DNA from: an uncultured Microbacterium sp.
GTDB taxonomy: Bacteria; Actinomycetota; Actinomycetes; Actinomycetales; Microbacteriaceae
Assembly: GCA_947647645.1 (NCBI GenBank)
Contig: CANSLE010000088.1
Coordinates: 1 to 8,454, forward strand
Length of the DNA: 8,454 bases
Direction of reading: 5' to 3'
Shown: positions 1 through 5,980 of the stretch, one piece after another
How positions within the stretch are numbered: position 1 is the first letter of the stretch
Layout: the number at the start of each line of letters is the position of its first letter
Notes under the pieces: model-generated
The model's input: only the letters and a program-made list of their open reading frames with translations
The model's database searches: none
Told to the model about the DNA's origin: nothing
Position numbers and translations under genes: made by a program

Positions 1-245
1 CCGCCGTGCTGCGCCATGCCGGTGCGGCCGTGTCCGCGGTGGTCGTCGGCGTAGACGATGTAGCCCGCCGCGGTCAGGGCCGCCGCGACGTGCGCGTAGC
101 GTCCGGCATGCTCCCCGACGCCGTGCAGCAGCTGCACCACGCCGCGGGCGACGGGATCGCCGGGCCCCGGCACGTAGACATCGAAGACGATGCGGATCCC
201 GTGGGAATCGGTGAACGAGCGTTCTTCGCGCCGCGCCGCTGACAT
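1..245 (-). CDS. Alpha/beta hydrolase, monoacylglycerol lipase/lysophospholipase-like (5' part only)
   Basis: Only the first 81 codons are present; the gene runs off the left edge. The ATG is at 245 reading leftward, and the protein begins MSAARREERSFTDSHGIRI. Residues 38-50 read VQLLHGVGEHAGR, and residues 61-74 read GYIVYADDHRGHGR. This HG oxyanion-loop strand followed by a D-HRGHG block is typical of the Hydrolase_4 (serine aminopeptidase S33, PldB/monoglyceride lipase) family. The nucleophile GxSxG motif and the Asp and His of the triad would lie beyond the window, so catalytic competence cannot be judged. There is no signal peptide, so a cytoplasmic enzyme acting on lipid esters is the family expectation. 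It diverges from the efflux gene at 306 with 60 bases between the two starts. No good Shine-Dalgarno sequence is visible. Confidence 0.85.
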   Translation of the reverse strand, partial: MSAARREERSFTDSHGIRIVFDVYVPGPGDPVARGVVQLLHGVGEHAGRYAHVAAALTAAGYIVYADDHRGHGRTGMAQHG

Positions 246-269
246 GGGGCGAGTCTAGGACGACCGTGG

Positions 270-297
270 TTGCATTCGACATATAGCTAGATAAGCT
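270..297 (+). promoter_or_regulatory. Putative leaderless promoter of the DHA2 exporter
   Basis: A TTGCAT at 270-275 and a TAAGCT (TAnnnT) at 292-297 are separated by 16 bases. Transcription would start about 7 bases after the -10, at or next to the ATG at 306. No ribosome-binding site precedes that ATG, which agrees with a leaderless message. The -35 match is weak (TTG only), so this is a tentative call. Confidence 0.35.
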
Positions 298-298
298 A
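284..298. promoter_or_regulatory. 15-bp dyad TAGCT-N5-AGCTA, candidate operator
   Basis: Perfect 5-bp arms TAGCT (284-288) and AGCTA (294-298) flank AGATA. The element lies in the 60-bp divergent gap between the hydrolase and the DHA2 exporter and covers the likely -10. It is AT-rich in a GC-rich surrounding. It shares TAGC/GCTA cores with the dyad in front of the MarR gene, so that MarR protein is the natural candidate ligand; the shared recognition is an inference. Confidence 0.4.
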
Positions 299-305
299 GC
301 CATCC

Positions 306-1910
306 ATGAAGGACGTCACGTCTCGCCGCTGGTTCGGCCTGGTCTTCATCAGCCTCGCCGTCGCGCTCATCATCGTCGACTCGACCATCGTGAACGTCGC
401 GATCCCCGCGATCGTCACCGACCTCGACATCTCCTCGACCCAGGTGCAGTGGGTGCAGGAGGCCTACACCCTGGTGTTCGCGTCGCTGCTGCTGCTGTTC
501 GGATCGCTGGCCGACCGCATCGGCCGGCGCCGGCTGCTGCTGATCGGCGTCGTGCTGTTCGCCGGCTCGTCGGTCGCGGCGGCGCTCGCCCCGACGGGCG
601 ATCTGCTCATCCTCTCCCGCCTCGTGCAAGGTGTCGGCGGCGCGATGATGCTGCCGAGCACCCTGTCGCTGCTGAACGCGACCTTCCAGGGTCGCGAGCG
701 CGGCATCGCCTTCGCGGTGTGGGGGTCGACGATCGGCGGGATGGCGGCGGTGGGCCCGCTGCTCGGCGGCTGGCTCACCACCTCGTTCTCGTGGCGATGG
801 GCCTTCGGCATCAACATCCCGCTCGGGATCGTCATCGCGATCGGCGTCCTGTGGGCGGTCGCGGAGTCACGCGCCGCGAACGCGCCGTCCCTCGACGCCG
901 TCGGCGCGGTGCTGTCCGTCGTCCTGTTCGGCGCCCTGGTCTTCGGGCTCATCGAGGGGCGCACCCTCGGCTGGTGGGAGGTGAACGACACCTTCACGGT
1001 CGGCGGCTGGAGCTGGCCCTTCTCCCTGTCCCCCGTGCCCCTCGCCTTCCTCCTGGCCGCGCTCGCCGCCGTCGCGTTCGTGACGTGGTCCCGGCGCCAG
1101 GCGCGACGCGGCCGGCCGACGCTGCTCGATCCGCACCTGTTCTCGATCGCGACGTTCCGCAGCGGCAACATCGCGGCGCTGGTCGTCGCCCTCGGCGAGT
1201 TCGGCATCATCCTGTCGCTGCCGCTCTGGCTCCAGTTCGTCCTGGGCTTCGACGCCCTGCAGACCGGACTGATCCTCATCGCCCTGGCCGCCGGCTCCTT
1301 CGTCGCGAGCGGCTTCGCAGGGGCATCCAGCGGCCGCATCAGCCCGGTGCTCATCGTGCGTGCGGGTCTCGTCGCCGAGATCGTGGGCGTCGCCGCGGCC
1401 GGGCTCGTGGTGGGCTGGGATGCCGGGACGCAGACGGCGTGGCTCTGGCTGCTGCCGGCTCTCTTCGTCTACGGCTTCGGCGTCGGCCTCGCGACCGCGC
1501 AGCTCACGGGCGTCATCCTCCAGGATGTGCCCGTGGAGCTGTCGGGGCAGGGCTCGGGCACGCAGTCCACGGCCCGGCAGGTCGGGTCGGCGCTCGGCAT
1601 CGCGATCCTGGGCACCGTGCTGTTCTCCGGCACCGCCGGCATCCTCTCCTCCGCACTCGACGCGCGCGGGCTGCCCGCGCAGGAGCGGGATCAGATCGTG
1701 TCCGCCGTCGTCGACAGCTCCGGCGGGGCGATCGCGGGCCTCGCCGCGAACCCGGAGACGGCTCCGATCGCGCAGGACGCGAAGGCGGCGTTCTCCGACG
1801 CCACGAGGTTGTCGGCCTTCACCGCCGCCGGCTTCCTCGCGATCGGACTGCTCGCGACGATCCCCCTCGGCAGGGAGGGACGTCGGAAGGACGCCGCAGA
1901 CATCGGCTGA
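306..1910 (+). CDS. MFS multidrug exporter, DHA2 (EmrB/QacA) family, 14 TM
   Basis: A proton-driven efflux protein of the inner membrane, 534 aa, the usual length for 14-TM DHA2 carriers. Family marks are the D1-type motif LIIVDSTIVNVAIPAI at residues 21-36, with the membrane-embedded Asp25; motif A GSLADRIGRRR at 66-76 between TM2 and TM3; and the motif C region GPLLGGWLTTSFSWRWAFGIN at 150-170, which marks drug:H+ antiporters. A long extracytoplasmic loop (about 445-500) precedes the last TM segment, as in EmrB/QacA. The ATG at 306 has no Shine-Dalgarno sequence but sits right after a plausible -10, so a leaderless start fits. It is followed 43 bases later by a MarR regulator and then a second exporter, which supports inducible export of a toxic compound. 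The substrate cannot be read from the sequence. Confidence 0.9.
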   Translation: MKDVTSRRWFGLVFISLAVALIIVDSTIVNVAIPAIVTDLDISSTQVQWVQEAYTLVFASLLLLFGSLADRIGRRRLLLIGVVLFAGSSVAAALAPTGDLLILSRLVQGVGGAMMLPSTLSLLNATFQGRERGIAFAVWGSTIGGMAAVGPLLGGWLTTSFSWRWAFGINIPLGIVIAIGVLWAVAESRAANAPSLDAVGAVLSVVLFGALVFGLIEGRTLGWWEVNDTFTVGGWSWPFSLSPVPLAFLLAALAAVAFVTWSRRQARRGRPTLLDPHLFSIATFRSGNIAALVVALGEFGIILSLPLWLQFVLGFDALQTGLILIALAAGSFVASGFAGASSGRISPVLIVRAGLVAEIVGVAAAGLVVGWDAGTQTAWLWLLPALFVYGFGVGLATAQLTGVILQDVPVELSGQGSGTQSTARQVGSALGIAILGTVLFSGTAGILSSALDARGLPAQERDQIVSAVVDSSGGAIAGLAANPETAPIAQDAKAAFSDATRLSAFTAAGFLAIGLLATIPLGREGRRKDAADIG

Positions 1911-1915
1911 CGCGA

Positions 1916-1949
1916 ATACTTAGCAAAACTAATGAGCTATGCTAAGTAT
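1916..1949. promoter_or_regulatory. 34-bp dyad in front of marR, probable MarR autoregulatory operator
   Basis: The ends are perfect 10-bp inverted repeats, ATACTTAGCA (1916-1925) and TGCTAAGTAT (1940-1949). Taken as two 17-base halves, 14 of 17 positions are symmetric. Inside it lies a shorter dyad, TTAG-N5-CTAA (1920-1932), with an imperfect mirror copy at 1933-1945, so it may hold two overlapping dimer sites. It ends five bases before the marR start at 1954. The size, symmetry and location fit operators of autoregulated MarR repressors. The symmetry is seen directly; the ligand is inferred. Confidence 0.7.
1938..1943 (+). promoter_or_regulatory. Candidate -10 element of the marR promoter
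   Basis: TATGCT (TAnnnT) at 1938-1943 lies inside the right arm of the 34-bp dyad and ends 10 bases before the ATG at 1954. The transcript would have a leader of only a few bases, matching the absence of a Shine-Dalgarno sequence. A bound repressor would cover this element. No convincing -35 is visible at normal spacing. Confidence 0.35.
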
Positions 1950-1953
1950 CCGA

Positions 1954-2400
1954 ATGAGCACCACGACCCGATCCCCTGCGCCAGCCCTGTCCACCGCCGC
2001 CTCCGACCTGCGGATGGCGACCTTCCGCCTCGCGCGGCGCCTCCGATCGCAGCGCGCCGTCGACACGATGAGCGACGGGCAGTTCGCCGTGCTCGCCGCC
2101 CTGTCGACGCACGGGCAGCACACGCTGGGCGAGCTCGCCGACCGCGAGCGCGTGTCGGCGCCCTCCATGAACCGCACGGTGAACGGCTTGGAGGAGTCGG
2201 GCTACCTCACGCGCACCGCCGACCCGGACGACCGCCGGAAGGTCAACATCGCCCTCACCGACGCGGGCAGCGCCGTCGTCGATGAGACCGTGCGCCGCCG
2301 CGACTCCTGGCTGGAGGAGGCGCTGTCGGAGCTCACCGCCGACCAGCGCGCCCTCCTCGCGACCGCAGCCGAGCTGATGCGCGAGGTGGCCGCGCGATGA
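1954..2400 (+). CDS. MarR-family winged-helix transcriptional regulator
   Basis: The protein is 148 aa, typical of MarR. A helical dimerisation segment (about 14-40) leads into the winged helix: HTH helices around HTLGELADRERVSAPSMNRT (56-75), recognition helix within SAPSMNRTVNGLEESGYL (68-85), and wing DPDDRRKVNIALTDAG (90-105), which matches the family hallmark D-x-R-R...LT-x-x-G. The C-terminal helices (110-147) complete the dimer interface. I chose ATG 1954 because an in-frame ATG at 1939 lies inside the dyad arm and has no ribosome site; neither start has a Shine-Dalgarno sequence, so a nearly leaderless message is likely. The stop overlaps the start of the next exporter (ATGA). The inferred role is repression of its own operon, and perhaps of the upstream DHA2 gene, relieved by a small, probably aromatic, ligand. 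Confidence 0.92.
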   Translation: MSTTTRSPAPALSTAASDLRMATFRLARRLRSQRAVDTMSDGQFAVLAALSTHGQHTLGELADRERVSAPSMNRTVNGLEESGYLTRTADPDDRRKVNIALTDAGSAVVDETVRRRDSWLEEALSELTADQRALLATAAELMREVAAR

Positions 2401-3734
2401 GTTCGTCAGCGATGTTCCGCTCCTTCTCCGTGTTCAACTACCGCGTCTGGTTCATCGGCGCCCTCGTCTCCAACGTCGGGGCGTGGATGCAGGCCACGGC
2501 GCTCAGCTGGGTGGTCCTCACCCAGCTGACCCACAACGACGCCGGTGCGATGGGCGTGACCATGGCGCTGCAGTTCGCGCCGCCCCTGCTCCTCGTGAGC
2601 GTGACGGGGTGGGTGGCCGACCGGTTCGAGCGACGACGGCTGCTGATCGTGACGCAATCGTCGCTGCTCCTGCTCGGCGCGACCATCGGCATCCTCATCC
2701 TCTGCGGCGTCATGACGCTGCCGCTCATGTACGTGTTCGCCTTCGCGCTCGGGCTCATCGCCGCTTTCGACAACCCCACCCGGCAGGCGTTCGTCTCGGA
2801 CCTCGTCGACCGCGAGAACGCCTCGAACGCGGTCGCGCTCAACGCGGCATCCTTCAACGGCGCCCGCATGATCGGACCGGCCGTCGCGGGCATCGTCATC
2901 GTGGCCGTCGGCACCGGCTGGGTGTTCCTCGTGAACGCCATCACGTTCCTCGCGATGATCGTGGCGCTCCGACTCATTCGCTCCGACGAGCTCGTGCCCC
3001 GGGTGAAGGCGCCCGGCGCCTCCCGGCTCGCCGACGGGTTCCGCTACGTCGGCGGGCGCCCCGACCTCGTGGTCACGTTCATCATGGTGTTCCTGCTGGG
3101 CGCCTTCGGCATGAACTTCCCCATCTTCGCCTCGACGATGGCGCTCGAGTTCGGGCGGGATGCCGACGGCTATGGCCTGCTGAGCTCGATCCTGGCGATC
3201 GGCTCCCTCGCCGGCGCCCTGCTCGCCGCACGGCGCGATCGCGCCCGCATGCGGCTCGTCATCGTCGGCACGGGGATGTTCGCGGTGGCCAGCACGGTGT
3301 CGGCGTTCATGCCCGACTACTGGCTGTACGCGATCACCCTCATGTTCACCGGGTTCGCCGTCGTGACGACGCTGACCACGGCGAACGGCTATGTGCAGAC
3401 GACGACCGACCCCGCTCTGCGCGGCCGCGTGCTCGCCCTGTACATGGCGATCCTCATGGGCGGCACACCGATCGGCGCACCGATCGTCGGCTGGGTCGCC
3501 GCGGAGTACGGCGCCCGCGCCGCCATCCTCCTCGGCGCCGCCGCCGCGTTCGTCGCGTTCGCGATCGGGTTCGGCTGGCTGCTCTGGTCGGGCCGGCTGC
3601 ACCGGCACGAGTCACGGCGCTTCGCGCTGTCCCTCGACGAGACGCGACCGCTCACGGTCGTGGCGCCCGAGGAGTTCAGCGACGAGGTCGCCGGGACGAC
3701 GCCGATCTCCCTGCCCGATCCCGCGCGGCGGTAA
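2397..3734 (+). CDS. MFS exporter, DHA3/MFS_3 (EntS-like) family, 12 TM
   Basis: The 445-aa inner-membrane carrier has 12 predicted TM segments. An N-terminal SVFNYRVWFIGALVSNVGAWMQ (11-32) is typical of MFS_3 proteins such as enterobactin exporter EntS and macrolide/tetracycline carriers of actinobacteria. Motif A is GWVADRFERRRLL (71-83). The conserved FDNPTRQAFVSDLV (124-137) and NASFNGARMIGPAVAG-like block (about 149-165) are MFS_3 hallmarks, and the second-half counterpart is LRGRVLALYMAILMGGTPIG (341-360). The ATG at 2397 overlaps the marR stop by four bases, and a GAGGTGG stretch at 2383-2389 can serve as ribosome site, so the two are translationally coupled. The last 45 residues form a charged cytoplasmic tail. 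The substrate is unknown; a drug or siderophore-like molecule is possible. Confidence 0.9.
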   Translation: MSSSAMFRSFSVFNYRVWFIGALVSNVGAWMQATALSWVVLTQLTHNDAGAMGVTMALQFAPPLLLVSVTGWVADRFERRRLLIVTQSSLLLLGATIGILILCGVMTLPLMYVFAFALGLIAAFDNPTRQAFVSDLVDRENASNAVALNAASFNGARMIGPAVAGIVIVAVGTGWVFLVNAITFLAMIVALRLIRSDELVPRVKAPGASRLADGFRYVGGRPDLVVTFIMVFLLGAFGMNFPIFASTMALEFGRDADGYGLLSSILAIGSLAGALLAARRDRARMRLVIVGTGMFAVASTVSAFMPDYWLYAITLMFTGFAVVTTLTTANGYVQTTTDPALRGRVLALYMAILMGGTPIGAPIVGWVAAEYGARAAILLGAAAAFVAFAIGFGWLLWSGRLHRHESRRFALSLDETRPLTVVAPEEFSDEVAGTTPISLPDPARR

Positions 3735-3830
3735 GCGGCGGGAGCGGTGGGGGCGGTTCGGGCGGCGCCGGCGGTCGGGGTGTTCCGTCGGGATGCCGCG
3801 AGCCCACGGGGTCCGGCACCGATGTCGCTC

Positions 3831-3859
3831 TTGCGCGTTTCGAACTTTTGTTCTATAGT
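3831..3859 (+). promoter_or_regulatory. Promoter of the DUF222/HNH gene
   Basis: A TTGCGC -35 (3831-3836) and a TATAGT -10 (3854-3859, five of six bases match TATAAT) are separated by exactly 17 bases. This is the best promoter in the window by eye. The start point would be near 3866, giving a leader of about 70 bases that includes a short GGGG...CCCC stem (3860-3875). The LexA-like box fills the spacer. Confidence 0.65.
3840..3855. promoter_or_regulatory. LexA (SOS) box in the DUF222/HNH promoter
   Basis: The sequence TCGAAC-TTTT-GTTCTA has arms TCGAAC and GTTCTA around four bases. It matches the Gram-positive/mycobacterial SOS box (CGAAC-N4-GTTCG) except for one base of the right half. It overlaps the -10 and occupies the spacer, where LexA binding would block RNA polymerase. 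Some Mycobacterium tuberculosis 13E12-repeat genes, the same protein family, are known to carry LexA sites, which supports the reading. Confidence 0.7.
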
Positions 3860-3936
3860 GGGGTGAAGAAACCCCGCGCGTGCCCACCTTCTGTTGCGGG
3901 TCCTGTCCTCCGGTTGATGCCGGGTCAGGGGTGATG

Positions 3937-5364
3937 ATGCACGCGCTGATCGATCCGCCGTCTTCGGTGTCGTCCTCGGCTGAGCTCGGATGGCCCGGGC
4001 TGGATGCCGTGGTGACCGGTGTGGTGGATGCGCGGCGTCGTGTGGCTGCCGCGCAGGCGGCGGAGGCGAGGTTCCTGGCCGATGCGGTGGGACTGGTCGC
4101 GGAACGTGCGGCGTTGCTGCGTCAGGAGGCGCAGCAGCAGGGTGGGTCGGTGCGGTCGTCGGATGCGGATCTGCCGTTGCGAGAGGTCGCGTTGGAGCTC
4201 GCGATGGCGCTGCGAGTGTCGGATCGTGGTGTGCAACGGCGGATGTCGGAGGCGTACCTGCTGACGACCCTGTTCCCGCGGACGCTTGAGGTGTGGGCGG
4301 GCGGGGAGATCGATGCCGCTCACGCGTGGGCGATCAGCCGCACCGGCACGCTTCTCACCTCTGAATCAGACCGGGCGCGGTACGAAACCCTCGCCCTCGA
4401 GGTCGCGCGCACCGAATCTCCCGTGCGGATGGCGGCAGCGGCGAAGGCGATCGCCGCGACCATCGACCCTGCCGCGTTCACCGAGGCCGCGCAGCGCGCG
4501 TATGACGAGAGGTCCGTGCGGTTTTTCCCGTTGGAGGATGGGATGGCTCGGTTGATCGCGGATCTTCCCGCACCCCTCGCCCACGCGATCCACGACACCC
4601 TGACCGCCCGGGGTCGGGCGATCCTCGACCAGTCCGACGAGGGCGTCCCGCACCGTGACGAGGGTGCTTCATCGGATGCCGGCGCGTACACGGACGACGG
4701 ACCGCACGGCGGGAGGGTCATCACCGGCTCCCGCCCCTGCGCTCATGCAGACACCCGCACGCTGGCGCAGGTGCGTGCGGACATCCTCACCGACCTGCTC
4801 CTGACCGCCACTGCCTCCACCCGCGCCACCGGGGCCGGTATCGAGGCGGTGACGGCGCAGATCCAGGTGACGGTCCCTGCTCTCACCCTCGCCGGCGACC
4901 CGAACAGCGGCCCGGCCCTCCTCGCCGGGTACGGCCCCATCGACCCCGCGATCGCCCGACGCCTGGCCGCCCTGGCCCCCGGATGGGATCGGGTGTTCAC
5001 CGACCCGACCACCGGCATCCCCGTCGCCGTGGACCGGTACCGACCCAGTGCGAAGCTGCGTCGCTACCTGGCTGCGAGGGATGAACGCTGCCGCACCCCT
5101 GGCTGCATCCGCCCCGCCCACCGGTGCGACCGCGACCACACGACCGCAGCCGCAGACGGCGGCCCCACAGCACCCGACAATCTCGCGCACCTGTGCCGCC
5201 GCCACCACACCGTGAAGCACCACACCGCCTGGCGGGTCCGACACCTCGGCCACGGAACCCTCGAATGGACCTCACCGGCCGGCCGGCACTACGAAGACCG
5301 CCCACCCAGCCTCGTCAGATTCGTCCCCGAACCCACCACGCCGGCCGACCCGCCACCCTTCTGA
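3937..5364 (+). CDS. DUF222 and HNH endonuclease domain protein (13E12 repeat family)
   Basis: The 475-aa protein has an N-terminal DUF222 helical region (about 20-330) and a C-terminal HNH nuclease domain. The domain shows zinc-type cysteines CRTPGC (385-390), C397 and C420, the RDH pair (D400-H401), N415 in PDNLAHLC, and the final RRHH (421-424). A low-complexity acidic linker (about 232-262) separates two halves of DUF222. The start was set at ATG 3937 because AGGGG (3927-3931) sits five bases upstream; ATG 3934, GTG 3931 and GTG 3880 are in-frame alternatives. The family is widespread and multicopy in actinobacteria, with no settled function; DNA cleavage or homing-type activity is only inferred from HNH. 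The promoter carries an SOS box, so damage-induced expression is likely. G exceeds C in the 5' part and the reverse holds in the 3' part, suggesting a mosaic origin. It has no operon partner. Confidence 0.9.
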   Translation: MHALIDPPSSVSSSAELGWPGLDAVVTGVVDARRRVAAAQAAEARFLADAVGLVAERAALLRQEAQQQGGSVRSSDADLPLREVALELAMALRVSDRGVQRRMSEAYLLTTLFPRTLEVWAGGEIDAAHAWAISRTGTLLTSESDRARYETLALEVARTESPVRMAAAAKAIAATIDPAAFTEAAQRAYDERSVRFFPLEDGMARLIADLPAPLAHAIHDTLTARGRAILDQSDEGVPHRDEGASSDAGAYTDDGPHGGRVITGSRPCAHADTRTLAQVRADILTDLLLTATASTRATGAGIEAVTAQIQVTVPALTLAGDPNSGPALLAGYGPIDPAIARRLAALAPGWDRVFTDPTTGIPVAVDRYRPSAKLRRYLAARDERCRTPGCIRPAHRCDRDHTTAAADGGPTAPDNLAHLCRRHHTVKHHTAWRVRHLGHGTLEWTSPAGRHYEDRPPSLVRFVPEPTTPADPPPF

Positions 5365-5438
5365 CGCCGCGCGTCGCGGGCGCCTCGGGCGTGTTGCTCG
5401 AGGATGGTCGGGCTCGATGTCGAGGTGAGCGGGAACCA

Positions 5439-5444
5439 TACGAT
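5439..5444 (+). promoter_or_regulatory. Possible -10 of the GNAT remnant
   Basis: TACGAT at 5439-5444 ends six bases before the ATG at 5451, as expected for a leaderless actinobacterial message. No -35 is evident, so support is weak. If active, it would drive transcription through the deletion scar, antisense to the GH2 remnant. Confidence 0.25.
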
Positions 5445-5450
5445 GGGAAA

Positions 5451-5675
5451 ATGGACTTCCTCGCCGCTCCAGTTCTCAGCAATGAGTTCGTGCGTTTGGA
5501 ACCGCTCAGCGCGGCGCATCGCGCCGACCTGGTCGACGCCGTTCGAGTGGGCAACGTGTGGGAAGCCTGGTACACCCACATCCCCTCGCCGGACGAGATG
5601 TCGGGGGTGGTCACCGTCGTGCCGTCCAGGCTGAGATGCACCGGGTCGGCGACCACGAGGTGGACGGTCCGGTAG
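5451..5675 (+). pseudogene. GNAT acetyltransferase (RimJ/RimL-like), 3'-truncated
   Basis: The open frame encodes 74 aa. Residues 13-47, with FVRLEPLSAAHRADLVDAV (13-31) and WYTHIPSP (40-47), resemble the N terminus of RimJ/RimL-type GNAT N-acetyltransferases, which transfer acetyl from acetyl-CoA. After Met50 (ending at 5600) the reading changes to unrelated sequence that is the antisense of a GH2 gene, and it stops at 5675. The acetyl-CoA binding motif and the rest of the fold (a normal length is about 180-230 aa) are absent, so it cannot be an active enzyme. The truncation point coincides with that of the GH2 remnant on the other strand. The family call rests on about 50 residues. Confidence 0.7.
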
Positions 5676-5980
5676 ATGCCGGCACCCGTGTACCAGCGAC
5701 TGTCGCGGTGGGCGCGCGCCTCGACCGTGATCGTGTTGGTGCGACCGAACCGCGGGAACGCGTCGACGGCCACCGCGAACGCCGCATAGCCGTCGGGCTG
5801 ATGCGCCGCGAAGTCGCCGTTGACGTAGACGACGACGGCGCGGTAGACGCCGCGGGGAAGTTCGCGGAGCGCATCGTGCGGGATCGCGACCGGCACCGGC
5901 GCCGTCGCCGCCTCCCGACTCTCGAACGCGGCGAGCTTGGGCGCGACCGTCCACCCCTGGTGGAAGGGCAGCCGGATCAC
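5597..5980 (-). pseudogene. Glycoside hydrolase family 2 (beta-galactosidase-like), N-terminal remnant
   Basis: Starting at a GTG (5980), 128 codons resemble the sugar-binding N-terminal domain of GH2 enzymes: LPFHQGWTV (4-12), IPHDAL (33-38), VYVNGDF (51-57), then EARAHRDSRWYTGAGIYR (87-104) and VHLSLDGTTVTTPD (114-127). The catalytic TIM barrel with its two Glu residues is missing, because homology ends at about 5597, where GNAT antisense sequence begins. The frame stays open to 5315 (221 aa in all), so an automatic annotator may call it intact. Residues 39-44 appear to replace some 40 residues usually present between the PHDA and GVYR blocks, so an internal loss is also likely. The GTG overlaps the TetR stop (GTGA), marking it as the second gene of a former coupled operon. 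Its product would have split beta-galactosides or related sugars. Confidence 0.7.

Noticed and set aside
6..242. A 78-codon plus-strand frame at the left edge
   Set aside because: The minus strand here encodes a clear alpha/beta hydrolase N terminus; the plus frame is its shadow.
449..1945. A 498-codon frame inside the DHA2 gene
   Set aside because: Its composition is almost entirely Arg/Ala/Gly/Pro without hydrophobic segments, so it is a frame shadow of the exporter.
3740..3780. Possible G-quadruplex (four G-runs) after the second exporter
   Set aside because: The loops are 6, 6 and 14 bases; the last is too long for a convincing quadruplex, and G-runs are expected at this base composition.
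3735..3830. Intrinsic terminator after the efflux operon
   Set aside because: No stem followed by a T-run is present in this stretch; the GC-rich repeats do not form a clean hairpin.
3860..3875. GGGG...CCCC hairpin just after the DUF222 promoter
   Set aside because: It has only four pairs with an eight-base loop and lies upstream of the gene in its leader. It is too weak to call a terminator or regulatory RNA.
2406..3934. Long open frames in other frames and on the opposite strand over the second MFS exporter (400 and 483 codons)
   Set aside because: They are dominated by Arg, His, Pro and Asp from out-of-frame GC-rich codons. They lack membrane segments or motifs, whereas the MFS frame has both.
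3937..5364. Homing endonuclease, intein or group I intron reading of the HNH gene
   Set aside because: It is a free-standing gene with its own promoter and a DUF222 domain. There are no intein splice motifs, and the flanking genes are not interrupted by it.
5365..5450. Small gene or terminator between the DUF222 gene and the GNAT remnant
   Set aside because: I found no frame with a plausible start and ribosome site and no clear hairpin in these 86 bases.
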